Source of the DNA: Bdellovibrionales bacterium Ga0074139
GTDB lineage: Bacteria > Bdellovibrionota > Bdellovibrionia > Bdellovibrionales > Bdellovibrionaceae
DNA: 64,000 nt
NCBI GenBank assembly: GCA_001464795.1
Contig: LNEB01000002.1
Span: 1-64,000, forward strand
Direction: 5' to 3'
Part shown: positions 8,260 to 15,182 of the stretch, in pieces
How the letters are laid out: every line of letters starts with the position of its first letter
Position numbering within the stretch: the first letter of the stretch is position 1
Notes under the pieces: model-generated
Databases searched by the model: none
The model's input: only the letters and a program-made list of their open reading frames with translations
What the model was told of the DNA's origin: nothing
Program-made: the position numbers and the translations under genes

Positions 8260-8642
8260 GGAAGTATTTTTTTATTATTATAGTTTCCATCCTTTGGGGA
8301 TGGGTATTTTTTAGTCATGCAGTTCAAGAAAAAGAAAAAACAATTCCTTGCGATGATAAAAAGCCACGTCCTGTGCGGGTGGCTCGTGGACGCGTCACGG
8401 TTATCAACTTTCCTTTTAAGCCAAAAGAAGTCGTACCGGGCGAAGTCATTTTTGATTTCAAGCAGATCAAGAACGATCTTATCATAAAAGCCCTTAATAA
8501 ATCAGGGCGCACGAACGTGATCGTATATTTAGAAGAGCGCAGGTGTGCTTTTGATCTGATTACGGTGAGTTCCAAAGGCGATGACATTCTAATTGTGAAA
8601 GATCCTAAGGATTCTCAGGTTGAGGTGAAATTTTATGAATGA
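8256..8642 (+). CDS. virB9: Short VirB9/TraK-like outer membrane complex protein
   Basis: 128 residues with an N-terminal hydrophobic signal or anchor (about 4-22) and a beta-rich periplasmic domain (VRVARGRVTVINFPF, then NKSGRTNVIVYLEERRC). It reads like the N-terminal half of VirB9/TraK. Full VirB9 is about 270-300 residues, so the C-terminal domain that binds VirB7 and lines the outer membrane pore is absent. Cys at the CDDKK and RRCAF positions may pair. It overlaps virB8 by 4 bases and virB10 by 8. Confidence 0.55.
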   Translation: MRKYFFIIIVSILWGWVFFSHAVQEKEKTIPCDDKKPRPVRVARGRVTVINFPFKPKEVVPGEVIFDFKQIKNDLIIKALNKSGRTNVIVYLEERRCAFDLITVSSKGDDILIVKDPKDSQVEVKFYE

Positions 8643-9555
8643 AGGAAAGCCCAGTGAAGTCTTAATTGAAAGAGAAGGGAAAACCTGGAGATGGGGGCAA
8701 AATGAATATTTTAAAACTTGGAATGGTTTAAAGCAGACCTTTAATATTGCAGCCCTTAAAATCATCGCTCTTCCCCTCGCGATTGTAATTGGAATTGTGA
8801 CTTTCTTCTTTTCTGGAAAAAAAGAATTAAATGATTCTCGCGGTAGTCCTGTTCAGGTCCCGACTTTAAGTGCAGCTGATCATGTCCTTCAAGCTCCCAT
8901 CTTGAGCTCTCAAAATACAACGAACGCAATTCCTAAACTTCGTGTTGGCGTGGGCGTTGTAGGCAGAATCAAAGTTTTCAATCTCCGAGATCTTTCCGAA
9001 ATTCCTGTTGGTAGCGAGGCTAGGGCTATTTTAGTAAGTGGCGCTTCAAATGGAATTGTGAAAGCAAAACTTATTTCGTCCCTACTTGTCGATGGTGATC
9101 CTGTATTGCCAGTCGGAACAACTCTCTTTGGTAAAGGCTTATCACAAGATGAGAGGCTTTTTGTCGAATTTAAAAAAGCCATTTTCCCAACCGGAGAATC
9201 GTTTAGTATCCGAGCCCAAGCCTTTGATGTGGCAGATAAAATTTTAGGATTGAAAGGAGCTTTCGTCGGAACGAGAACCAAAAAAATGGGAATAGCCATT
9301 GGCTTTGGATTTCTAAGTGGAATGGCTGAAGGTCTTCAAGAAACGAGCGGCTCAAATTTTTGGGGACAAACTCAAAAAAAATCGACAAGGGATGCGGCCC
9401 TATCTGGGGCTTCGAAAGCAACGCTAGATCAAAGCCAAGCTTACCTAGATGAAATGAAGAACTCGCCCCATATTATTGAAGTTAAAAAAGGGACTGAGTT
9501 TTATCTGATAATCGATGAACCAAAACCAAAAGAGGAGTCAGAATTTGGAAAATAA
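8635..9555 (+). CDS. virB10: VirB10/TraB-like envelope-spanning channel protein
   Basis: 306 residues: cytoplasmic N-terminus, one transmembrane helix (about 43-60), a linker, and a periplasmic TrbI/VirB10-type beta domain. Typical strings are IPVGSEARAILVSGASNG, LPVGTTLFGKG and VEFKKAIFPTGESFSI. VirB10 spans both membranes and senses ATP energy from the coupling ATPase. A glycine-rich helix (GIAIGFGFLSGMAEGL, about 221-236) matches the antenna region. It overlaps its virB9-like neighbour, and the end contains the AGAGGAG that serves the FtsK-like gene. Confidence 0.75.
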   Translation: MNEGKPSEVLIEREGKTWRWGQNEYFKTWNGLKQTFNIAALKIIALPLAIVIGIVTFFFSGKKELNDSRGSPVQVPTLSAADHVLQAPILSSQNTTNAIPKLRVGVGVVGRIKVFNLRDLSEIPVGSEARAILVSGASNGIVKAKLISSLLVDGDPVLPVGTTLFGKGLSQDERLFVEFKKAIFPTGESFSIRAQAFDVADKILGLKGAFVGTRTKKMGIAIGFGFLSGMAEGLQETSGSNFWGQTQKKSTRDAALSGASKATLDQSQAYLDEMKNSPHIIEVKKGTEFYLIIDEPKPKEESEFGK

Positions 9556-10903
9556 GAAAAATCAAAAAGACCTGAGTGACATACTTTTTAACATAGGTCG
9601 ATTTTTAATAATGGCAGTTGAAGAAATCGTATCGGGAATTATTAATAACCGAGTACCTGCTAAAATGTGCTATGCCGGTATGACGTTAGCGATACTTCTG
9701 TATTTTCGTATTGATGCTGACCTGATAAAAGCTCTTGGTGTAAAGTACCACCTTAATTCAAGCTTAAGAAATTTTCTCATTTACTCAAGCTTGCTCTCCG
9801 GCTGGTTTCTCTGGGGAATCATGAGGGCGATTCAAAGAAGTCGACTTTTAAATCAACTTAAAAATGCCTTTGAAGCCGCGAACTTAAAATGTAACGGTCG
9901 CTATCCTTCACTGATTGAAGATGTGAAAATTGACGAGTTTGTTAGAAAGCTAAGACTTATCACTCACGGGGTCACGAAATCTGATTTCGAAAAACAAATC
10001 GAGCGCGTGGAAGCAGTTCTAAACATGACGGCCGTTAGAATTATTCAAGAGGATAATGACAAAAGTAAAATAGAAATCGTCTACACCATGAAGGATTTAG
10101 AGAAAAAAGCAGTGCTTGAAAACCCAGATGCTTTTGCTGATGGCGAGATCCCGATTGGTGAAACCTTTGAAGGTGCCATCCACGTGAACATGAGGGATGT
10201 GGGTCATATTTTAGTCGCTGGTCAAACTGGTGGTGGAAAGTCTAACTTTTTAAAAGTTGTTACAACAGTCTTAACGAAAAATAATCCAGACGCTAAAATT
10301 ATTTTTCTTGATTTTAAAGGTGGCATGGAAACAGCTGACTTAAGAAATCATGCGAAAAACTTAGGAAGTAATATTCAATGCTTTGATGGCACCAAACGCT
10401 GTGTGGAAGAACTTGTAAGAATTGGTATGACGTTAGAAGAACGATTTAAAGTCTTATCTCAATTTGGGGCTTCAAATTTTGATGATTACTTAAAGAAAAA
10501 AGTTAAGAAAGCTATAGCGACCCAAGAAACCGTAAGACATCAAGACGAAAAAAGAACTTATATCATCATAGACGAAATTGCCCAGCTCTACTCAAGAGAG
10601 CCTGAAGTTGATAAAGAAGCTCTCAGCAAGGCCCGAGCTTCGGTCAACCGCATTGCTCGGCAAGGTCGAGCAAGTGGCGTGCATTTAATTGTGGCGACAC
10701 AAAAGCCTGACGCTTCAAGTTTTGATCAAACCGTAAAAGCAAACTTACCAGCCGTTCTTTGTTTTCCGATGGCTAATCAAGTTTCAAGCGTGTCCGCAAT
10801 CGGAACCAAAAGGGCTTTTGAGATTAATCCGAATATCAAGGGCCGAGCTGTTTGGAAATTTGGTCCAAAACTTGAGGAGGTGCAAACTTACCTCTTTGGT
10901 TAA
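9545..10903 (+). CDS. FtsK/SpoIIIE-type coupling ATPase
   Basis: About 453 residues. Two transmembrane segments near the N-terminus are followed by an FtsK/SpoIIIE motor domain: Walker A GQTGGGKSN (near 225), a LDFKGG motif, Walker B YIIIDEIAQ (near 339), then QGRASGVHLIVATQKP. FtsK-type motors act as coupling proteins in Tn916-like elements; here it would deliver DNA to the VirB channel. No VirD4/TraG gene is seen. I favour TTG 9545 because AGGAG at 9532-9536 fits it; the ATG at 9515 lacks a binding site. Gamma, the KOPS-reading domain of chromosomal FtsK, is missing. Confidence 0.8.
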   Translation: MENKKNQKDLSDILFNIGRFLIMAVEEIVSGIINNRVPAKMCYAGMTLAILLYFRIDADLIKALGVKYHLNSSLRNFLIYSSLLSGWFLWGIMRAIQRSRLLNQLKNAFEAANLKCNGRYPSLIEDVKIDEFVRKLRLITHGVTKSDFEKQIERVEAVLNMTAVRIIQEDNDKSKIEIVYTMKDLEKKAVLENPDAFADGEIPIGETFEGAIHVNMRDVGHILVAGQTGGGKSNFLKVVTTVLTKNNPDAKIIFLDFKGGMETADLRNHAKNLGSNIQCFDGTKRCVEELVRIGMTLEERFKVLSQFGASNFDDYLKKKVKKAIATQETVRHQDEKRTYIIIDEIAQLYSREPEVDKEALSKARASVNRIARQGRASGVHLIVATQKPDASSFDQTVKANLPAVLCFPMANQVSSVSAIGTKRAFEINPNIKGRAVWKFGPKLEEVQTYLFG

Positions 10904-10926
10904 AAATATTTAAGTGGAGTAACAAA

Positions 10927-11835
10927 ATGGAAATTAAAAAAAGTACGTCAAAAATAAATCATAACTTAGGTAGAAGTGGTAAGCGCCAGGTCTTTACCGA
11001 GAGAGACAATAAAATCCTACAATTCTTATGGAAATGGAAACTTGCCTCCACCGCCACCGTTCATGAGGCCATCGGAAGGCCTCTGACTGAGTACTCGACC
11101 TATAAGGCACTTGAACGATTAGCCCGGAATAAATTTGTTGAAACTCGTTATACATTCGAGCAAAATTTCTCATCTTGGATCTTAACGGATAAAGGATTTG
11201 AAGCAATCAGAGCTGGTCTTGGAGATTTGTGTGAAGAGGGCTATGGATCTGAAAATCACTGGCATGATCGAAACGTTGTGGCTTTTCAACTTGGTGAATG
11301 GGCCACGCACCAATTTCCAATTGTGACACATTTTGGTGAGCAGGAAATGCGCAGACGAAGAGTTGACTATTATCCGCCCTGGGTGCCAAATTCTAAAGAT
11401 CACAGGCCAGACGGCTACACCAGAATCCTGACAGGTGAAAAAGAATCAGTCTTGGCTTTTGAAGTAGAACTTTGGGCAAAATCTCTTGCAACTTACGAGA
11501 CGACCCTAAGATTTTATGACTTGATGAAAAAAATCTCACGAGTTTATTGGCTGATCGGAGATCCTTACGTGAAGGATTTAGTCCTTCGTGCTAAGGCTTG
11601 CATTCAAGATACGTCTCAAAATTATCATCTGTTCGTGGATTTACATGATTACTTAAAATCCGGCTGGGATGCACAAGTTTTAAACGAGCGGTCAGAAAGG
11701 CTTGGCACTTTCAGAGAGAACATGCAGGGACTCTGCGGGGACAGTTACGGGAAATATTTGGGTAATATACAGGGACAATCCAAGGTATCGGTCCATTACG
11801 ACACACGAAAAGTCCTAGGAAAAAAGAGGACTTAA
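10927..11835 (+). CDS. Replication-relaxation (Replic_Relax) family protein, candidate relaxase
   Basis: 302 residues. The N-terminal third is a winged-helix-like domain (TERDNKILQFLWKWKLAST, then a second helix pair). The middle carries a nuclease-like signature: HRPDGYTRIL (about 158-167), then AFEVELWAKS (about 177-186) and YETTLRFYDL. The PDG...ExEL.xK pattern resembles the PD-(D/E)XK fold described for Replic_Relax proteins, which are linked to mobile element replication and mobilisation. No HUH relaxase is visible, so it is the best candidate for the nicking enzyme (inference). It directly follows the coupling ATPase. Confidence 0.6.
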   Translation: MEIKKSTSKINHNLGRSGKRQVFTERDNKILQFLWKWKLASTATVHEAIGRPLTEYSTYKALERLARNKFVETRYTFEQNFSSWILTDKGFEAIRAGLGDLCEEGYGSENHWHDRNVVAFQLGEWATHQFPIVTHFGEQEMRRRRVDYYPPWVPNSKDHRPDGYTRILTGEKESVLAFEVELWAKSLATYETTLRFYDLMKKISRVYWLIGDPYVKDLVLRAKACIQDTSQNYHLFVDLHDYLKSGWDAQVLNERSERLGTFRENMQGLCGDSYGKYLGNIQGQSKVSVHYDTRKVLGKKRT

Positions 11836-11986
11836 GTCACACGCGCTCGCGGGAACAAATTCCAACTGACTACCCCTCAAACCTGTTCTTAAAATATCTT
11901 CCTTGTCACATTATATCTCACTCGCTCACCTCTATCATCATTTGCTTCGCACTTTAAAAAATTAAAAAAAAGAAAGGACTTCTGTG
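11836..11986. other. Intergenic gap behind the relaxase candidate, possible oriT
   Basis: 151 bases without a gene. It contains CGCG-CT-CGCG at 11842-11851 and GGAA-CAAA-TTCC at 11852-11863, followed by pyrimidine-rich sequence. Such short dyads beside relaxase and accessory genes are where an origin of transfer would be expected, but nothing here matches a known nic site. Confidence 0.25.
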
Positions 11987-12211
11987 ATGAAGAAATATCA
12001 TCTGCTGATTTCTATTATTTATATTCTCACGGCCTGTGCAACGGGCCCCAAGAAAGTTTCAAATCAAAACTCTAAAGTGGACCCGCCTAAATTATTAAAA
12101 CCCATTGTTAGAAAAATCTGGATTCCGCCCGAAATCAGAAACGGTGGCGCTGAATGGGTTGAAGGACATTATTTGTTTCGAATTGAAAAGGAGACCTCAT
12201 GGAGTCGGTAA
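11987..12211 (+). CDS. Small outer membrane lipoprotein, VirB7-like candidate
   Basis: 74 residues. Signal peptide with lipobox LTAC (Cys near 17), then a short periplasmic part with the conspicuous segment WIPPEIRNGGAEWVEGHYLF. Small lipoproteins of this size stabilise the outer membrane pore (VirB7 with VirB9, TraV in F-like systems). VirB7 is otherwise missing from this operon, so this is the likely replacement. I use ATG 11987 rather than the GTG at 11984 because AAAGGA at 11973-11978 gives better spacing. Its end overlaps the next gene by 13 bases. Confidence 0.55.
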   Translation: MKKYHLLISIIYILTACATGPKKVSNQNSKVDPPKLLKPIVRKIWIPPEIRNGGAEWVEGHYLFRIEKETSWSR

Positions 12212-12717
12212 CTGATCTCAAAGAGAAAAAAGTTAAACAACCAAAAAATATCGAGCGCGTGACTCTTGGGGGTCAAGAATCTGACAAGGTGATGGCTTGG
12301 CTTAAACAACTTCATGAGTCTTCAAAAGGGTTTTTGTCACTTACGAAATCAGATCTCATAAATTTCTTAATCAGAGATCATAAGTTAGACTTGAGCCCCA
12401 AGGAACTTCATCAGCTTCGAACCGATCACTATGACCCCATCAAGCATATCAACTGGATTGCACCCCGAATTAAAGAAGCGCTCCAGAATCATGATCAAAA
12501 GCTTGTAGCTGATCTTCAAATTGAACTTCGGAGTGTTGAGCTATCGGTTATTGATTTAGCCGCTCAAGGCAAGCCCCTTAAGCCGACGCTCGAGAGAAAG
12601 AAGACTTCAAGAAAAGAAAAAAATAAACCAACTTCAGAGGAGAATCTTCAAAACGAACGAATTCGTTTCGAAGATTTGCAAAGTGAAATTCCTGTGACAT
12701 CTAACGACGAAGATTGA
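12199..12717 (+). CDS. Putative accessory DNA-binding protein of the element
   Basis: 172 residues, no signal or membrane segment, strongly charged. Residues about 20-65 (ERVTLGGQESDKVMAWLKQL, then LTKSDLINFLIRDHK) look like a short strand followed by two helices, reminiscent of ribbon-helix-helix relaxosome accessory proteins. The C-terminal third is a lysine/glutamate-rich tail. It starts inside the lipoprotein gene behind AAAAGGAGACCTC. The neighbours (relaxase candidate, excisionase, integrase) suggest DNA processing, but no family can be assigned firmly. Confidence 0.4.
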   Translation: MESVTDLKEKKVKQPKNIERVTLGGQESDKVMAWLKQLHESSKGFLSLTKSDLINFLIRDHKLDLSPKELHQLRTDHYDPIKHINWIAPRIKEALQNHDQKLVADLQIELRSVELSVIDLAAQGKPLKPTLERKKTSRKEKNKPTSEENLQNERIRFEDLQSEIPVTSNDED

Positions 12718-12732
12718 TTTTTCAGAGGGGGT

Positions 12733-13014
12733 ATGGTGAAATTAAAAGATAAAAGAGTGAATAAAAATTCACTCTCGCTCTTTCAAAATAAAATAGGTGG
12801 AGAAATTGGTAATCGTGACCCTCTGAAAGAGGTTGAAGTTTTCTTGTCGCCAAAAAATGCGGCTCGATATTTGGATGTCAGTGTGAAATTCATTTATGAA
12901 CTTATGCAAACAGGCCGAATCGAAACTCAACCCATTGGAGGCCGATTAAAAAGAATCAAAAAAGGAACTTTGGATAAATGGCTAACTGCTCAAGCTATGA
13001 AGTTTGAGAGGTAG
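12733..13014 (+). CDS. xis: Excisionase-family (HTH_17) DNA-binding protein
   Basis: 93 residues. Residues about 36-85 match the MerR-like helix-turn-helix of excisionases: FLSPKNAARYLDVSVKFIYE, LMQTGRIE, then GGRLKRIKKGTLDKWL. These proteins bend DNA at attachment sites and favour excision by the partner integrase. AGAGGGGG precedes the ATG. The integrase gene begins 3 bases after this stop, so the two are almost certainly co-transcribed. Confidence 0.75.
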   Translation: MVKLKDKRVNKNSLSLFQNKIGGEIGNRDPLKEVEVFLSPKNAARYLDVSVKFIYELMQTGRIETQPIGGRLKRIKKGTLDKWLTAQAMKFER

Positions 13015-13016
13015 TC

Positions 13017-14150
13017 ATGTCAAAAAAAATTATACAAAAAAGTTATTCCAGACAGGACGGCACGGTTTTCTATAGAAAATCGATACGGATTAATGGTGAA
13101 AAAACCGAAAAAGTTTTTTCACGAAAGTCTGACAGCGAAAGATGGTATCTCGAGAAGAAACGAGAGAAAGAGCTAGTTGAAGGTGGTCTTGGGCGAGTGA
13201 GTTCAGTAATTACGATTAAGAATTATGCGAAAGAATGGCTCGATGAGCGTAAAGCCAATGGTAAACCAGTAAGTTCTTGGTCTATGGACGAGACAAGACT
13301 GAGGCTTTATATCATTCCACAATTTGGTGATCGAGAGCTGAATAAAATATCGACCAGGGAATGGGAAGCTTTTTTAGGTAGCTTAGTTGCGGATGAGTTG
13401 ATCGGTCCTGCGACAAGAAACCGAATCAGATCATTAGCAAATAAAATGTATAACGATGCCCTTCGAAAAGGAGAAGCCGCTCATAATCCCGTGCGAGTGA
13501 TCCCAAAACTAAAGGAATCTATGGAAGCATGGGACTATTGGACTTCTGGTGACGAGATTTTAAATTATCTAGCAGAAGCAAAAAAAGAAGCTCCAAGCTT
13601 TTACTTATTTGCTTGCCTGTCACTTAATCTAGGAATTCGTATTGGCGAAGTATTAGCCTTAGATCATTCTGACGTTAATATCAGCCAACGTCGTGTTCAC
13701 ATAGCGAAGACGTTCGAAGAAGTTACCGGAATAGTTTTCAATCGTGTTAAGGGAAATAAAGAGCGATGGCTTGGGCTAAATGATTCAATCACAGAAGTTT
13801 TGATTGAATACAGAAACCAGACGTCATTTCGTCGTTCAAACGAACCTTTAATATGTGACGATAACGGCGCTCGGTACTTTGCTAGGAGCATTCGTAAGAC
13901 CCACGAAAAGGTTTGTAAACGTGCTCAAGTTAAAGATATCCGAATTCATGATCTGAGACACACGTACGCTAGCCATTACGTCATGAATGGCGGAACTTTA
14001 GCTGAGCTGCAAGCATTGATGGGACATTCAAGTCCCATGATGACAATGAAATATGCGCATCTTGCTCCAGGATACTTAGAAAAAAGAGCGGGAGTTGTGT
14101 CATTCTCATTGCCAAAATCCAACGTTATTTCATTGCGCAAAATTGATTAA
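13017..14150 (+). CDS. int: Tyrosine integrase of the conjugative element
   Basis: 377 residues, the usual size for element integrases. An N-terminal arm-binding region (AP2-like, about 1-55) and a SAM-like core-binding domain (about 65-150) precede the catalytic domain. The full active set is visible: R208 in LGIRIGEVLAL, HDLRH with H311 and R314, H337 in LMGHSS, and nucleophile Y346 in MKYAHL. The gene points towards and lies about 160 bp from the 3' end of tRNA-Leu, the likely integration target. It appears intact, so the element may still be mobile. Confidence 0.9.
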   Translation: MSKKIIQKSYSRQDGTVFYRKSIRINGEKTEKVFSRKSDSERWYLEKKREKELVEGGLGRVSSVITIKNYAKEWLDERKANGKPVSSWSMDETRLRLYIIPQFGDRELNKISTREWEAFLGSLVADELIGPATRNRIRSLANKMYNDALRKGEAAHNPVRVIPKLKESMEAWDYWTSGDEILNYLAEAKKEAPSFYLFACLSLNLGIRIGEVLALDHSDVNISQRRVHIAKTFEEVTGIVFNRVKGNKERWLGLNDSITEVLIEYRNQTSFRRSNEPLICDDNGARYFARSIRKTHEKVCKRAQVKDIRIHDLRHTYASHYVMNGGTLAELQALMGHSSPMMTMKYAHLAPGYLEKRAGVVSFSLPKSNVISLRKID

Positions 14151-14151
14151 A

Positions 14152-14189
14152 GGCTCAGGAGTTTTTGCAGTTTTGGCTCAGGAGTTTTT
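14152..14189. repeat. Two 15-bp direct repeats next to the integrase
   Basis: GGCTCAGGAGTTTTT occurs at 14152-14166 and 14175-14189, with a 23-bp period, about two helical turns. The copies lie between the integrase stop and the tRNA, where arm-type integrase or excisionase binding sites are expected. Confidence 0.5.
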
Positions 14190-14204
14190 CGCGATCAGCG
14201 AAAA
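14186..14204. terminator. Hairpin TTTTCGC-GATCA-GCGAAAA behind the integrase
   Basis: A perfect 7-bp dyad with a 5-base loop overlaps the second direct repeat. It may end integrase transcription, although no clear T-run follows, or it may be a recombinase site. Confidence 0.35.
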
Positions 14205-14206
14205 GA

Positions 14207-14226
14207 GTGGCGGATAGGTGGCGGAT
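14207..14226. repeat. Paired GTGGCGGAT repeats
   Basis: GTGGCGGAT is repeated at 14207-14215 and 14218-14226 (11-bp period, one helical turn). Together with the GGCTCAGGAG repeats it suggests a structured attachment region. Confidence 0.4.
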
Positions 14227-14243
14227 TGGGAGTTTCAAAAGCT

Positions 14244-14269
14244 AAAAAACCCGCTTGAAAAAGCGGGTT
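14244..14269 (-). terminator. Rho-independent terminator downstream of tRNA-Leu
   Basis: On the minus strand, CCCGCTT-TTTC-AAGCGGG forms a GC-rich stem followed by a run of six T. It lies about 40 bases beyond the tRNA 3' end. Confidence 0.75.
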
Positions 14270-14280
14270 CGTGTGTTCTT

Positions 14281-14310
14281 CCAACCTCTCGATATCTTTC
14301 GAGAAGTTGG
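14281..14310. repeat. 12-bp inverted repeat ending in the tRNA CCA
   Basis: CCAACCTCTCGA (14281-14292) pairs with TCGAGAAGTTGG (14299-14310) with one mismatch (G-U in RNA) and a 6-base loop. The right arm contains the encoded CCA of tRNA-Leu. It may be a processing hairpin or the inverted core of the attachment site. Confidence 0.5.
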
Positions 14311-14399
14311 TGCCTCGGGCCGGACTTGAACCGGCACGCCCCTGTAAAGGAAGCTCAGGATTTTAAGTCCTGTGCGTCTACCAGTTTCGCCACCGAGGC
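14308..14399 (-). tRNA. tRNA-Leu (anticodon UAA)
   Basis: Read on the minus strand, acceptor GCCTCGG pairs with CCGAGGC, followed by discriminator A and encoded CCA. The anticodon stem-loop CAGGA-CTTAAAA-TCCTG gives anticodon TAA. A long class II variable arm and the T-loop GGTTCAAGTCC are present. A promoter lies upstream and a terminator downstream. Its 3' end faces the integrase, the usual situation for an integration site. Confidence 0.95.
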
Positions 14400-14420
14400 A
14401 CATATTTGAAGTGAACGAAC

Positions 14421-14449
14421 AACTTATGCAAAATACCCGCGAATCTCAA
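14421..14449 (-). promoter_or_regulatory. Promoter of tRNA-Leu
   Basis: On the minus strand TTGAGA (14449-14444) and TAAGTT (14426-14421) are separated by exactly 17 bp, and the tRNA begins about 22 bases downstream of the -10 box. Confidence 0.55.
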
Positions 14450-14519
14450 GGACCGTGCACAGTTGACACGAAGCATTTACTTTGTGCCGCTGAGTTTTCT
14501 TCAGCTAACATTCTGACCC

Positions 14520-15182
14520 GTGTCCAATCAACCTCTCCCCTTTATAAAAGCCCACTCGACAAAGCTGATCAGCGCTTTTTTTATTCTAATCAGCTATCAA
14601 TTTTTAGATCAGCTTTTAACAAACCTTTTAGAAAAACTTTTTAGATCCAGCGACGGTGCCCCCCCTTGGGTATGGGGCGTGGCTTTATTATCGGTTGTGC
14701 TCAATATGTTAGCACCTCTACTTCTTGCGTTTTGGTTACTGACCACTGTGAAAGCTAAAAAATCAGGCAAAGACTTTGAACTTGTGGTGATTGAAAGCCT
14801 CAGAGCCTGGGGATCGACCTTTTTGTGGACTCTGTTATTGATTATTCCTGGAATTATAAAATGGTTGGCCTACTTTTTTGTTCCCTATGTGGTTCTGTTT
14901 TCAAAAAAATACTCGCTTGGTCAAGTGGATGCCCTTAAGCACTCACAAAAAATCTTTTTTCATGCTTGGGGAAAATTGATTCTGATTCTTTTTTTCTTTT
15001 CTTTTTTGTTTCCCCTGGTGTCTTTTTTTACTTTTGATGGTTACCGAAAAATTTGGGAAACCCCTGTTTTTAGTTTAGCCGCCGCCAGTTTTGATTTCTT
15101 GGTGATTGGTATTGGTTTATTTTTAAGTTTTACTGTTTTTAAAAATTCTTTAAAAGAGGTGAATGATGAGCTTATTTTTTAA
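14520..15182 (+). CDS. Polytopic membrane protein upstream of the IMPDH-like gene
   Basis: 220 residues with about five hydrophobic helices: LISAFFILISYQFLDQLL, WGVALLSVVLNMLAPLLLAFWLL, TFLWTLLLIIPGIIKWLAYF, LILILFFFSFLFPLV and FDFLVIGIGLFLSF. The 'PG-IKW...YFFVPYVV' stretch with a later cytoplasmic 'ALKHSQKIF' resembles DUF975/glycerophosphoryl-diester-type membrane domains. Function is unknown. The start is a GTG with no strong binding site, so the exact N-terminus is uncertain. It overlaps the next gene by about 20 bases. Confidence 0.55.
   Translation: MSNQPLPFIKAHSTKLISAFFILISYQFLDQLLTNLLEKLFRSSDGAPPWVWGVALLSVVLNMLAPLLLAFWLLTTVKAKKSGKDFELVVIESLRAWGSTFLWTLLLIIPGIIKWLAYFFVPYVVLFSKKYSLGQVDALKHSQKIFFHAWGKLILILFFFSFLFPLVSFFTFDGYRKIWETPVFSLAAASFDFLVIGIGLFLSFTVFKNSLKEVNDELIF

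Noticed and set aside
14463-14480. TTGACA at 14463-14468 as promoter of the membrane protein and IMPDH operon
   Set aside because: No acceptable -10 box at 16-18 bp; kept only as a remark.
14218-14644. Forward open frames across tRNA-Leu and its flank
   Set aside because: They run through the tRNA, its terminator and promoter, and have no binding site; pure chance frames.
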